Below are positions 7,877 to 16,557 of a stretch of 64,000 nucleotides of DNA, piece by piece. Positions within the stretch are counted from its first letter, which is position 1; each line of letters starts with the position of its first letter. Source of the stretch: UBA9676 sp963730065. GTDB taxonomy: Bacteria > Actinomycetota > Actinomycetes > Streptosporangiales > Streptosporangiaceae. The notes under the pieces are model-generated. The model was given only the letters and a program-made list of their open reading frames with translations. It searched no databases and was not told the origin of the DNA. The DNA is taken from NCBI GenBank assembly GCA_963730065.1, contig CAVSQL010000012.1:124001-188000 (forward strand). The letters run 5' to 3'. The translations under genes were made by a program, and so were the position numbers.

Positions 7877-9508
7877 TCAGCGCTGCGTGGCGGCGAGCTG
7901 CCGGAGCCGGTAGCGCTGCACCTTCCCGCTCTCGGTGCGGGGCAGGGCGGCGACGAACTCGATCGCCCGCGGGTACTTGTAGGGGGCGATCACCCGCTTG
8001 GTGAAGTCCTGGAGCTCGGCGGCCTTGTCCGGGCCAGCGGCCACGCCGTCCCGGAGCACCACGTACGCCTTGATGATCGTCCCCCGCTCGGGATCCGGCG
8101 CGCCGACCACCCCCACCTCCAGCACGTCCGGGTGGCCGAGCAGGGCCTGCTCCACCTCGGGGCCGGCGATGTTGTAACCGGCGGTGATGATCATGTCGTC
8201 GGTACGTGCCTGGTACCAGTAATAGCCGTCGCTGTCGCGGAGGTAGGTGTCCCCGGTCAGGTTCCAGCCGCCCGCCACGTAGCTGCGCTGGCGCTCGTCC
8301 GCAAGGTAACGGCAGCCGGTCGGCCCCTTGACGGCGAGGCGGCCGATGGTCCCGTCCGGCACCGGCCGCAGGTCCGGGCCGAGAACGGCCGCCTCGAAGC
8401 CGGGCACCACCAGGCCGGTCGCACCGGGCCGGATGGCGTCACCGGCGGCGGAGATGAAGATGTGCAGGAGCTCGGTGGCGCCGATCCCGTCGATGATCTT
8501 GACGCCGGTGGCGCGGTGGAAGTCCTCCCACACCGCGACGGGCAGATGCTCGCCGGCCGACACGCACCGCCGCAGGCCGTTCAGCGCCCCGGTCCTGCCC
8601 GTGGCCAGGAGCGCCCGGTACATGGTGGGGGCGGTGAACAGCGCGGTCACCCCGTGGTCCGCGACCGCGCCGGCCAGCTCGTCCGGGGCGGCCCGCTCCA
8701 GCAGCAGCGTGCTGGCCCCCACGCAGAACGGGAACACCACCAGACCGCCCAGCCCAAAGGTAAATCCCAGCGGCGGGGTGCCCACGAAGACATCGTCCGG
8801 GCCGGCCGCCAGCACGTGCCGGCCGAACGTGTCATTAATGGCCAGCAGGTCCCGGTGGAAGTGCATGGTCGCCTTGGGCTTCCCGGTGGTGCCGGAGGTC
8901 GGGGCCAGCAGCGCGACGTCGTCGGCCGCGGTGGCCACGGCCTGGAAGCTGCCGTCTCTGGCTGCGCAGCGGCTCGCCAGGTCACCGCATGCACCAGCGG
9001 GCGGTGCGCCGCCGTAGAACACGGTCGGCAGGCCGGGGGCGGCGGCCGTCAGCTCGTCCGCGAAGCGGTGGTCGCACACGGCGAGGCCGGGCCGGGTGAG
9101 CTCGGTCAGTGCGGTGATCTCCCTGGCCCGCAGCAGCGGCATGGTGGTGACCGCCACTCCCCCGGCTTTGAGCACGCCGAACCAGGCGGCGACCAGCCAG
9201 GGGTTGTTCGGGCCGCGGAGCAGCACCCGGTTCCCGGGGACGAGGCCGAAATCGGAGGTGAACACCTGGGCGGCCTGGTTGACCCGGCGGAGCAGGTCCC
9301 CGTAGGTCCAGGTCTCGGTGGGCGTGCGCAGGCAGGGACGGTCCGGGCCGAACCGGGCCACGGTGGCGTCCAGCAGGGCCTCGGCGCAGTTGAGCTGCTC
9401 CGGGTAGTGGAGCTCGGGAAGATCGAAACGAAGCTCCGGCCACTGATCGGCAGGCGGGAGGTTGTCCCGGCAGAAGGTATCGGTGTGCGCGGAAGGCGAG
9501 AGCTGCAT
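7877..9508 (-). CDS. abmG: 2-aminobenzoate-CoA ligase (AMP-binding, ANL superfamily)
   Basis: 543 residues beginning MQLSPSAHTDTFCRDNLPPA, an N-terminus characteristic of aminobenzoate-CoA ligases. Adenylation P-loop SGTTGKPKATMHFHRD near residue 190, GIGATELLH, the hinge region YWYQARTDDMIITAGYNIAGPEVE, and the C-terminal catalytic Lys in ESGKVQRYRL. It would activate anthranilate to 2-aminobenzoyl-CoA with ATP and CoA. Start 9508 follows AAGGAAG; an upstream in-frame start at 9553 lacks a ribosome site. The neighbouring monooxygenase/reductase, RidA and acyl-CoA enzymes support the substrate call. Confidence 0.85.
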   Translation of the reverse strand: MQLSPSAHTDTFCRDNLPPADQWPELRFDLPELHYPEQLNCAEALLDATVARFGPDRPCLRTPTETWTYGDLLRRVNQAAQVFTSDFGLVPGNRVLLRGPNNPWLVAAWFGVLKAGGVAVTTMPLLRAREITALTELTRPGLAVCDHRFADELTAAAPGLPTVFYGGAPPAGACGDLASRCAARDGSFQAVATAADDVALLAPTSGTTGKPKATMHFHRDLLAINDTFGRHVLAAGPDDVFVGTPPLGFTFGLGGLVVFPFCVGASTLLLERAAPDELAGAVADHGVTALFTAPTMYRALLATGRTGALNGLRRCVSAGEHLPVAVWEDFHRATGVKIIDGIGATELLHIFISAAGDAIRPGATGLVVPGFEAAVLGPDLRPVPDGTIGRLAVKGPTGCRYLADERQRSYVAGGWNLTGDTYLRDSDGYYWYQARTDDMIITAGYNIAGPEVEQALLGHPDVLEVGVVGAPDPERGTIIKAYVVLRDGVAAGPDKAAELQDFTKRVIAPYKYPRAIEFVAALPRTESGKVQRYRLRQLAATQR

Positions 9509-9607
9509 CGGCACCACTTCCTTGTGGGAATCCCCGCCGTGCCGGGGTAGCACCCCGGAAGCGCCCGCGGTAGCGGTAGCACCAGTATTCCCCGTCGATG
9601 ACGGCAG

Positions 9608-9652
9608 TCAACGAGCCGCGACACCACGCGACCTCCCACGACTTTGCGTCAT
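9608..9652 (-). CDS. Possible 14-codon leader peptide (MTQSRG type) upstream of CoA ligase
   Basis: Encodes MTQSRGRSRGVAAR, ending 99 nt before the ligase start. Its first six codons are repeated exactly at 61679-61696 upstream of another gene, inside a dispersed repeat. Whether it is translated is unknown; the ribosome site is weak (GGAC). Confidence 0.25.
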   Translation of the reverse strand: MTQSRGRSRGVAAR

Positions 9653-9700
9653 GATCGTGTCCGTTTTGCGGGGGGGTTTCCGTGGCTCAAATCCGTTGGA
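9634..9700. repeat. Dispersed intergenic repeat, copy 1
   Basis: Bases 9634-9653 are identical to 61678-61697. Similarity continues to about 9700 (TGTCC, TTT, GGGTTT and GGC..CAA blocks in the same order). It lies in the spacer between the divergent ligase and enoyl-CoA hydratase genes. Confidence 0.6.
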
Positions 9701-9736
9701 TGTGGGACGTCGGCGCGGAGGAATAGGGTTGGCGGC

Positions 9737-10564
9737 GTGAGCCCGTTCCGCGGATCGGTTCCGCCGGTGCAGCAGTGGGAGCATTTCCGCTTCGAGTGCG
9801 CGGGCGGGATCGCGACGGTGACCCTCGACCGGCCGGGCAAGCTCAACGCGCTCACCTTCGAGGCCTACGCGGACCTGCGCGACCTGCTGGCCCAGCTCCC
9901 CCACCGGGGCGACGTCCGGGTGCTGGTGGTGCGGGGCGAGGGGCGGGCGTTCTGCTCCGGCGGGGACGTCAACGAGATCATCGGCGCCACGCTGAGGATG
10001 GGCGCCGACGAACTGCTCGCGTTCACCCGGATGACCGGCGAGGTCATCCGGGGGATGCGCGAGTGCCCGATCCCGATCATCGCGGCGGTCCACGGGATGG
10101 CCGCCGGGGCCGGCGCGGTGATCGCGCTCGCGGCCGACTTCCGGGTGGCGACCCCGGCGGCCCAGTTCGCGTTCCTGTTCACCAAGGTGGGCCTGTCCGG
10201 CGGGGACATGGGCGCCGCCTACCTGCTGCCCCGGCTGGTGGGGCTGGGCCGGGCGACCCAGCTGCTCATGCTCGGCGACACGATCGATGCCCAGCATGCC
10301 GAGCGGATCGGCCTGATCAGCGAGCTGGTCGGGGCCGGCGAGCTGGACGAGGCGGTGGACCGGCTGGCCGGGCGGCTGGCCAGCGGCCCGGCCCAGGCGT
10401 ACACGCAGACCAAGGCCCTGCTCACCCGCGAGCAGGACATGAGCCTGTCGGCGGCGCTGGAGCTGGAGGCGATGACGCAGGCGCTGCTGATGACCGGCCA
10501 GGACTACGCGGAGTTCCACGCCGCCTTCACCGCCGGCCGCGAGCCGCGCTGGCAGGGCCGCTGA
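9737..10564 (+). CDS. Enoyl-CoA hydratase/isomerase family protein of anthranilate cluster
   Basis: 275 residues of the crotonase fold: RPGKLNALTFEAY near residue 28, oxyanion segments GRAFCSGGDVNE and HGMAAGAGAVIALAADFRVA, and KVGLSGGDMGAAYLLPRLVG. It would hydrate or isomerise an enoyl-CoA made after ring reduction of 2-aminobenzoyl-CoA. Start GTG 9737 (VSPFRG) has GGAGGA about 16 nt upstream; an earlier in-frame ATG at 9644 would put the dispersed repeat inside the protein. Transcribed divergently from the ligase and convergently to the dehydrogenase gene. Confidence 0.85.
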   Translation: MSPFRGSVPPVQQWEHFRFECAGGIATVTLDRPGKLNALTFEAYADLRDLLAQLPHRGDVRVLVVRGEGRAFCSGGDVNEIIGATLRMGADELLAFTRMTGEVIRGMRECPIPIIAAVHGMAAGAGAVIALAADFRVATPAAQFAFLFTKVGLSGGDMGAAYLLPRLVGLGRATQLLMLGDTIDAQHAERIGLISELVGAGELDEAVDRLAGRLASGPAQAYTQTKALLTREQDMSLSAALELEAMTQALLMTGQDYAEFHAAFTAGREPRWQGR

Positions 10565-10604
10565 CCCGGGCCACTGACCGGCCCGCGGCCCGGGCCACGG
10601 CAGC

Positions 10605-11744
10605 TCAGCGCAGCAGCTCGCGGGCGATGATCGTGCGCTGGATCTCGGACGCGCCCTCGTAGATGCGCGGGGACCGGACCTCCCGGTAGAGGTGCTCCAG
10701 CAGGTGGCCCCGCTGCAGCCCGCGCGCGCCGTGGATCTGCACGGCGGCGTCCACCACGAACTGGGCGGTCTCGGTCGCGAACAGCTTGGCCATGGCCGAG
10801 CGGCCGGTCACCCGGGCCGCGCCCTCGTCGAGCGCGGCGGCCGCCGAGTAGACCAGCAGCCGGGCCGCCTCGGTCCTGGTCGCCATCTCGGCGAGCAGGT
10901 GCGCCACCGCTTGCTGACCGGCCAGTGGGCCCCCGAACGCGGTTCTGGCCGCGGCGTGCGCCACCGCGGCGTCCAGCGCCGCCTGCGCCATGCCCACCGC
11001 GAACGCGCCCACGCTCGGGCGGAACAGATCCAAGGTCCGCATCGCCACCGCGAACCCGCGATCCCGCTCACCCAGCAGTTCGTCACCCAGCACCGGCACC
11101 GCGTCGAAGCTGAGCGTGCCGATCGGGTGCGGGCTCACCATGTCCAGATGCTCCCCGGACAGACCCGGCCGGCCGGCCGGGACCACAAAGGCGCTCACCC
11201 CGCGGGCCCCGGCACCCGCCGTGGTCCGGGCGAACACGGCGTAGAAGTCCGCCTCGGGCGCGTTGGAGATCCACATCTTCTCGCCGGTCAGCCGCCACCC
11301 GTTCCCGTCCGGCTCGGCCATCAGTTCCAGCGCCGCCGCATCCGATCCCGCCCCCGGCTCCGACAACGCGAACGCGGCCACAGCGTCCCCGGCGGCGACC
11401 GCCGGCAGCCAGCGGCGCACCTGCCCGTCCCGGCCGGACTGGAGCACCGGGTAGCTGCCCAGGCCCTGCAGCGCCAGGGCGGTCTCCGCCTCGGTCGTCT
11501 GGGTGGCCAGCGACTCACGCAGCAGGCACAGGTCGGTCGCTGACGCCTCCCGGGAGGGCTGGCCGGCAGCCACGCCGGGAAACAGGCGCGCCAGCAGCCC
11601 GAGCCGGCCCATGGCCTTGACGAGCTCGCGGTTGACCTGGCCCGGCTGGCCGGCCTCCGCGATCGGGCGGAGCTCGCGCGCGCCCAGCTCGCGGACCTCG
11701 GCCGCGAAGGCCCGCTGGTCCGCGGCCAGCCCGAAGGCCGTCAC
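10605..11744 (-). CDS. Acyl-CoA dehydrogenase family protein
   Basis: 379 residues. FAD/substrate segments FALSEPGAGSDAAAL near residue 148 and GEKMWISNAPEADFYAVFART, and C-terminal RSPRIYEGASEIQRTIIARELL, which carries the usual catalytic-Glu-containing motif of the family. It probably oxidises an acyl-CoA intermediate of the aminobenzoyl-CoA route, passing electrons to ETF. It overlaps the stop of the upstream bifunctional oxygenase gene by ATGA (11741-11744), so the two are co-translated. Confidence 0.87.
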   Translation of the reverse strand: MTAFGLAADQRAFAAEVRELGARELRPIAEAGQPGQVNRELVKAMGRLGLLARLFPGVAAGQPSREASATDLCLLRESLATQTTEAETALALQGLGSYPVLQSGRDGQVRRWLPAVAAGDAVAAFALSEPGAGSDAAALELMAEPDGNGWRLTGEKMWISNAPEADFYAVFARTTAGAGARGVSAFVVPAGRPGLSGEHLDMVSPHPIGTLSFDAVPVLGDELLGERDRGFAVAMRTLDLFRPSVGAFAVGMAQAALDAAVAHAAARTAFGGPLAGQQAVAHLLAEMATRTEAARLLVYSAAAALDEGAARVTGRSAMAKLFATETAQFVVDAAVQIHGARGLQRGHLLEHLYREVRSPRIYEGASEIQRTIIARELLR

Positions 11745-14278
11745 GGCCGGTCCCCCGTGTTTCGGCCGGCCCGGTCAGCCGGGCTGGCCTCATCAGCCGG
11801 GCTGGCCTCATCAGCCGGGCTGGCCTCATCAGCCGGGCTGGCCTCATCAGCCGGGCGCCCCCGGCCGCCGGGGTCGGCCTGGCCGCCCTGGCCTGGCCGC
11901 CAGCGGGCGTGCGCGGTTACCGGTGGCCCGGCCCGGACCAGCTCAAGACGCGGCCGGGGACCGTCGGCGCGGCCGGTCTGCGGCTTGCGGCGGCCAGCGG
12001 CGAACGGGTCGGGCCAGCGGGCGGCGGGCCCGGCATAGCCCTGGTCGGCCGCTGCGTGCAGCGTCCACTGCGGGTCGTACAGGTGAGCCCGGCCCAGGGC
12101 GCAGAAGTCGGCCCGGCCCGCCAGGATGATCGAGTTGACGTCGTCGAAGGAGGAGATCGCCCCGACCGCGATCACCGCGATCCCGTACTTGCGGCCGATC
12201 TCGTTGCGGATCCGGTCCGCGTAGGGGGTCTGGTAGCTGCGCCCGAACGCCGGCCGCTCGTCGCTGACCACCTGCCCGGTGGAGACGTCGATGCCGTCCA
12301 CACCATGCTCGGCGAAAGCCCGGGCGATCTCCACCGCCTCGTCGGCGTCGACGCCGCCGTCATGCCAGTCGGTGGCGGAGATCCGCACAGTCATCGGGCG
12401 ATCGGCCGGCCATACCGCGCGGATCGCGTCGAAGACCTCCAGCGGGTAGCGCAGCCGCCCTTCCAGGGATCCCCCGTAGCGGTCGGCGCGCTTGTTGGCG
12501 AGCGGCGACAGGAAGGAGGACAGCAGGTAGCCGTGCGCGCAGTGCAGCTCGAGCAGGTCGAACCCAGCTCGGGCCGCCGCCTGCGCCGCGCCGGTGAACT
12601 CGGCGGTGATACCGGCCAGCTCGCCGACGGCCAGCTCGTGCGGGACCTGGCTGGCCGGTGAGTACGGCAGCGGCGACGGGCCGCACACCTCCCAGTTGCC
12701 CTCGGCCAGTGGCTCGTCGATGCCCTCCCACATCAGCCGGGTGGAGCCCTTGCGGCCGGAATGACCGAGCTGGACGCCGATCCGCGCGGTGCTGGCGGCG
12801 TGCACGAAGTCCACTATCCGCCGCCAGGCGGCCTCCTGCGCCGGGGTGTACAGGCCGGCGCAGCCGGGGCTGATCCGGCCTGGCGCCGACACGCAGACCA
12901 TCTCGGTCATCACCAGCCCCGCCCCGCCGAGCGCCTTGCTGCCCAGGTGCACGAGGTGGAAGTCGCCCGGCTCGCCGTCGCGTGCGCTGTACATGTCCAT
13001 CGGTGAGACGATGACCCGGTTGGCCAGTTCCAGCGGCCCGATCTTGCCCGGCTGGAACATCGGCGGCCCCACCTGCGGCGGGGCGGACGGCGAGCCCGCC
13101 TGGCCTGCCTGGCTCACCTGGCTCCTGGCGAACCACCCGTCCAGCCCGGCGACGAACTCGGGGTCGCGCAACCGCAGGTTGTCATAGGTCACCCGGCGGC
13201 TGCGGGTGATGATGTTGAACGCGAACTGGGGCGGGTCCTGATCGGTGTAATGGCCGATGTTCTCGAACCACTCCAGGCTGGCCTGCGCCGCGCGCTGGGT
13301 GGACGCGACCACCGGCTGGCGTTCCGCCTCGTAGGCGGCCAGCGCGGCGGGCACGCCGGGATGCTCGTGCAGGCAGGCCGCGAGCGCGAGCGCGTCTTCC
13401 ATGGCCAGCTTGGTGCCCGAGCCGATGGAGAAATGCGCGGTGTGCGCCGCGTCGCCGAGCAGCACCACGTTCCCCTGCTGCCAGGTGGCACAGCGGACGG
13501 TGGTGAAGTTCACCCACTGGGAGTTGTTGCCGGTGATCTGGTGCCCGCCGAGCACCTCCGCGCACAGGTCACCGACGAGCGCGATGGATGCCTCGTCGCT
13601 GCGCCCGGGCGGGAGCGGGCCGGCCGTGCGGGCGGCGAACCCGGCGCGCTGCCACACGTCGTCGTGCAGCTCGAGGATGAAGGTGCTCGCGTCATGGCGG
13701 TAGGGGTAGCCGTGGACCTGCATGATTCCCCACGGCGTGTCCAGGACGTAGAACTTGAACGCGTCGAAGACCAGGTCGGTGCCGAGCCAGATGTACTTGC
13801 ACCGCCGGGCCTCCAGGCTGGGCCGGAAGGTGCTGGCCAGCGCGGCCCGGGTCTGGGAGTTGGCCCCGTCGGCCGCCACCACCAGGTCGTGAGTGGCGGA
13901 CAGCCGCCCCAGATCCGGGGCCTGCGCCCGGAAGCGGGTCCGCACACCCAGCTGCGCGCACCGTTCCTGCAGGATGGCGAGCAGCCGGTGGCGGCTCATG
14001 GCGGCGAAGCCGTGCCCACCGGAGGTGATCACGGTGTCCCGGTAGTGCACGTCGATGTCGTCCCAGCGGGCGAACTCCCGCTCCATCGCGCCGAAGATGG
14101 CGGTGTCGGCGTGCTCGATGCCGCCCAGCGTCTCGTCCGAGAACACCACCCCGAAGCCGAACGTGTCATCGGGGGCGTTCCGCTCCCAGACGGTGATCTC
14201 GTGCCGCGGATCCAGCTGCTTGGCCAGCGCGGAGAAGTACAGCCCGCCGGGGCCGCCGCCGAGTACCGCGATGCGCAT
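11741..14278 (-). CDS. abmA: 2-aminobenzoyl-CoA monooxygenase/reductase (bifunctional; salicylyl-CoA 5-hydroxylase type)
   Basis: 845 residues fusing two flavoenzymes. Residues 1-390: aromatic flavoprotein monooxygenase with GGGPGGLYFSALAKQ dinucleotide fold and GDAAHTAHFSIGSGTKLAMEDA. Residues about 405-770: old-yellow-enzyme-type FMN reductase with QPGKIGPLELANRVIVSPM, IGVQLGHSGRKGS and ELHCAHGYLLSSFLSP. In Azoarcus evansii such a fusion hydroxylates and then reduces the ring of 2-aminobenzoyl-CoA. Residues after about 770 are a Pro/Ala/Arg-rich tail with four tandem ADEASP repeats. Salicylyl-CoA is an alternative substrate; the aminobenzoate ligase and RidA favour anthranilate. Confidence 0.85.
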   Translation of the reverse strand: MRIAVLGGGPGGLYFSALAKQLDPRHEITVWERNAPDDTFGFGVVFSDETLGGIEHADTAIFGAMEREFARWDDIDVHYRDTVITSGGHGFAAMSRHRLLAILQERCAQLGVRTRFRAQAPDLGRLSATHDLVVAADGANSQTRAALASTFRPSLEARRCKYIWLGTDLVFDAFKFYVLDTPWGIMQVHGYPYRHDASTFILELHDDVWQRAGFAARTAGPLPPGRSDEASIALVGDLCAEVLGGHQITGNNSQWVNFTTVRCATWQQGNVVLLGDAAHTAHFSIGSGTKLAMEDALALAACLHEHPGVPAALAAYEAERQPVVASTQRAAQASLEWFENIGHYTDQDPPQFAFNIITRSRRVTYDNLRLRDPEFVAGLDGWFARSQVSQAGQAGSPSAPPQVGPPMFQPGKIGPLELANRVIVSPMDMYSARDGEPGDFHLVHLGSKALGGAGLVMTEMVCVSAPGRISPGCAGLYTPAQEAAWRRIVDFVHAASTARIGVQLGHSGRKGSTRLMWEGIDEPLAEGNWEVCGPSPLPYSPASQVPHELAVGELAGITAEFTGAAQAAARAGFDLLELHCAHGYLLSSFLSPLANKRADRYGGSLEGRLRYPLEVFDAIRAVWPADRPMTVRISATDWHDGGVDADEAVEIARAFAEHGVDGIDVSTGQVVSDERPAFGRSYQTPYADRIRNEIGRKYGIAVIAVGAISSFDDVNSIILAGRADFCALGRAHLYDPQWTLHAAADQGYAGPAARWPDPFAAGRRKPQTGRADGPRPRLELVRAGPPVTAHARWRPGQGGQADPGGRGRPADEASPADEASPADEASPADEASPADRAGRNTGDRP
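11775..11856 (-). repeat. 18-bp tandem repeat, about 4.5 copies, in the monooxygenase tail
   Basis: Units start at 11775, 11793, 11811, 11829 and a partial at 11847, identical to each other, encoding ADEASP in frame. The array sits within 110 bp of the stop codon and the overlapping dehydrogenase start. Confidence 0.95.
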
Positions 14279-14366
14279 CGGGCCCGCGCCCTCCCTCCGC
14301 TGGCCGGGCTGGATGCAGCCCAGAGTATGTCGTTAATTATACGGTCGTCAATGAGACGATATAGAG
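14279..14366. promoter_or_regulatory. Divergent AT-rich promoter region of abmA-type gene and ridA
   Basis: This 88-bp spacer holds an AT-rich core (14329-14362) with related half-sites around ACGGTCGTC and GAGACGATA. It must contain the start signals of both genes and is the likely target of the nearby PaaX-family repressor. The exact operator cannot be fixed by eye. Confidence 0.4.
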
Positions 14367-14816
14367 ATGGTGGCCTCGCCCGGGCGCGCCGTGATACGCA
14401 GGATCGTGGCCATCGACCGGATCAATCCCGCCGGGCTGGGCAGGCCGTCCGGCTTCTCGCATGTGGTGTCCGTGACCGCGGGCCGCCTGGCCTTCCTGGC
14501 CGGGCAGACCGCGCTGGACGCCAACGGGCAGATCGTGGGCTCCGGGGTGGTGGAGCAGTTCGAGCGCGCCCTCGGCAACCTGCTGACCGCGCTGCGGGCC
14601 GCGGGCGGGCAGCCGGCGGACCTGGTGTCGGTCACCGTCTACCTGGTGGACCTGGACGACTACCGCGGGCATGCGCGCGAGGTCGGGGAGGTCTGGCGGC
14701 GGCTCGTCGGCCGGGAGTACCCCGCCATGGCCGCCGTCGGCGTCCACCGGCTCTGGGATCCCGCGGCTCTGGTGGAGGTGCAGGGAGTGGCCGCGCTGGC
14801 GGATGGCACCGGCTGA
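14367..14816 (+). CDS. RidA (YjgF/YER057c/UK114) family protein
   Basis: 149 residues: FLAGQTALDANGQIVG, EQFERALGNLLTALRAAG, DLVSVTVYLVDLDDYRG and GVHRLWDPAALVEVQGVAAL are the family blocks, the last carrying the region where RidA enzymes hold imine substrates. RidA proteins hydrolyse reactive enamines/imines to ketones and ammonia. After reduction of the 2-aminobenzoyl-CoA ring an enamine/imine is expected, so a deaminase role in this pathway is a reasonable inference. Divergent from the monooxygenase gene. Confidence 0.85.
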   Translation: MVASPGRAVIRRIVAIDRINPAGLGRPSGFSHVVSVTAGRLAFLAGQTALDANGQIVGSGVVEQFERALGNLLTALRAAGGQPADLVSVTVYLVDLDDYRGHAREVGEVWRRLVGREYPAMAAVGVHRLWDPAALVEVQGVAALADGTG

Positions 14817-14827
14817 CCGCGCCGATC

Positions 14828-14851
14828 GCCCCCGCCGGGCCGGGCGGGGGC
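14828..14851. terminator. Bidirectional hairpin between ridA and paaX-type gene
   Basis: GCCCCCGCC (14828-14836) and GGCGGGGGC (14843-14851) form a perfect 9-bp stem with a 6-nt loop in the 48-bp spacer of two convergent genes. No U-tract, as is common in actinomycetes. Confidence 0.55.
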
Positions 14852-14864
14852 CGGGTGCCCCCGC

Positions 14865-15677
14865 TCAGGCGCCGATCACCCGCCGCACGTGCGCGCGGGC
14901 GGCCTCCTCCAGCCGCGCCTGCAGCGTGAAGAACAGCTCGGCGGCGCGCACCCCGATCCAGTTGCCCGGCAGCAGCTCGACCGGCAGGCCGGGATCGAGG
15001 TAGGGCAGCTGCCGCCAGTCGGTGAGCACCCGTACGTAGTCGGCGAAGGCCTCCCGCTGGCCCGCCGGGCGCGAACGCCACCGGCGCAGCAGCGGGCCGT
15101 GGGTGCCGAGGAACTGGCCGTAGAGCCGGTCCAGCTGGTCAAGGTCCCACCACTGGCGCACCTTCGCGGCCACGTCACCGAAGGCGATGTGATCGGCGCG
15201 GAACAGATCCGCATAGGTATCGAGACCGAGCCGCCGCAGCATGTCGGCGGTGGCCTCATGCAGGTGGGCCGGGGCGATCCACACCCCCGGGGCGGCGGTC
15301 CCGAAGCCCAGCCGGGACAGGTGCGAGCGGAGCACGTGCCGCTTCTGGCGCTCGGCTTCCGGCACCGAGAACACCGCCAGCAGCCAGCCGTCGCCCAGGG
15401 CGGCCCGTTCCCGCCGGAAGATACGGCGGTCACCTTCCCGCAGGATGGCGAGCGCCTCATCGGACAGCGCGTATCCGGCCGCGCCGCCGCGCCGGCTGGC
15501 GTGCAGGATCCCGCGCCGCTTCAGCCGGGAGATAGACGAGCGGACCGCTGGCTCGTCCACGCCCAGATCGGTGAGCAGGCTGATCAGGGAGGCGACCGAC
15601 ATCCAGCCGCCCTCGGCCCGCGAGTACAGCCCGTAGACGGTCACGATCAGCTGGCCCGGCTGCGCTCCGCGCGGCAT
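14865..15677 (-). CDS. PaaX-family transcriptional regulator
   Basis: 270 residues. N-terminal winged helix of the PaaX type (QLIVTVYGLYSRAEGG, SLISLLTDLGVDEPAVRSSISRLKRRGIL), then WLLAVFSVPEAERQKRHVLRSHLSRLGFG and the C-terminal domain with APGVWIAPAHL. PaaX represses phenylacetyl-CoA genes until the aryl-CoA binds; by position this one should control the aminobenzoate cluster with 2-aminobenzoyl-CoA as effector (inference). ATG 15677 follows GAGGG; a GTG about 24 codons upstream is possible. Confidence 0.85.
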   Translation of the reverse strand: MPRGAQPGQLIVTVYGLYSRAEGGWMSVASLISLLTDLGVDEPAVRSSISRLKRRGILHASRRGGAAGYALSDEALAILREGDRRIFRRERAALGDGWLLAVFSVPEAERQKRHVLRSHLSRLGFGTAAPGVWIAPAHLHEATADMLRRLGLDTYADLFRADHIAFGDVAAKVRQWWDLDQLDRLYGQFLGTHGPLLRRWRSRPAGQREAFADYVRVLTDWRQLPYLDPGLPVELLPGNWIGVRAAELFFTLQARLEEAARAHVRRVIGA

Positions 15678-15858
15678 GCCGGTGCCCTCGGCCTGGCCGG
15701 CCGCGGCCCGGCCGGCTCCGGGCCGGGATGCTGCGTGCGATACGGCCGTCACCCGGCCACGATATCCAACCGCTGCGGTCGCCGCCGGGCTGGCCGGGCC
15801 GCTGGCGCGGGCGGGCGGCCGCTGGCCCACTGTGCACACCCGGTCTACCGTGGCACCC

Positions 15859-16473
15859 ATGGACGATCCGTCCCTCCGGGTCTCTGACGCCGACCGCGAG
15901 CGGGCTGTCGCCGTGCTGCGCCAGCACCTGCTGGCGGGGCGGTTGACGCTCGACGAATTCACTGAGCGGGTCGAGGCTGCCCTGCAGGCCCGCGTGGGCA
16001 CCGACCTGGTCCGGGTCCAGGAGGACCTGCCCGCTATCGCCACCGGGGCCGCTCCCTCCTCCCGCAAGCCGGCCCGCTTCACCACCGCCGTACTCGGCCA
16101 CGTGACACGGCGCGGGCGGCTCCGGCTCCGCAAGCGGACCGTCGCGGCCGTCGCCCTCGGTGACCTCGACTTCGACCTGCGCGAAGCCACCATCGACCTC
16201 CCGCAGACCGCCGTCACCGCCCTCGTGGCCTTCGGCAACGCCGACATCTACGTGCCAGAAGGTGTCAACGTCGTCGTCGGCGGGTTCGGCATCTCCGGGC
16301 ACCGCCGCGAGTGGGGACGCGACCACGACCGGTCGGACGCCCCGACCGTCCACGTCCGCGCGTTCAGCCTCTTCGGGACCGTCAACGTCTGGCGGGTGCC
16401 GCACGACATGCAGGGCGGCTACGGCGACATCTTCCGGCAGCTCAAGGACCGCCAGCGCGAGCTGCCCGGGTGA
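15859..16473 (+). CDS. DUF1707 / LiaF-like C-terminal domain protein
   Basis: 204 residues. Residues 5-55 are the SHOCT-like DUF1707 segment (LRVSDADRERAVAVLRQHL, GRLTLDEFTERVEAAL). The C-terminal half (ALGDLDFDLREATIDL, VAFGNADIYVPEGVNVVVGGFGISGHR) is the repeated-beta module seen in LiaF/DUF2154 cell-envelope response proteins. No transmembrane segment. Family members are widespread in actinomycetes and of unknown function, possibly envelope-stress sensing. Confidence 0.8.
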   Translation: MDDPSLRVSDADRERAVAVLRQHLLAGRLTLDEFTERVEAALQARVGTDLVRVQEDLPAIATGAAPSSRKPARFTTAVLGHVTRRGRLRLRKRTVAAVALGDLDFDLREATIDLPQTAVTALVAFGNADIYVPEGVNVVVGGFGISGHRREWGRDHDRSDAPTVHVRAFSLFGTVNVWRVPHDMQGGYGDIFRQLKDRQRELPG

Positions 16474-16557
16474 GACGGCGGGCCGGGCGTCCCGGCGGCC
16501 GCCGGGACATTTCCCATGCGGGAAGAACGCGGCGGGCCGCCAGATACGATGCCGTCC

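Noticed and set aside
8132..9550. 472-codon plus-strand frame
   Set aside because: Antisense to the aminobenzoate-CoA ligase; no recognisable motifs.
7877..14278. Salicylate rather than anthranilate pathway
   Set aside because: The fusion enzyme fits both names, but the ligase N-terminus and the RidA gene favour an amino-substituted substrate; kept as an alternative in the entry.
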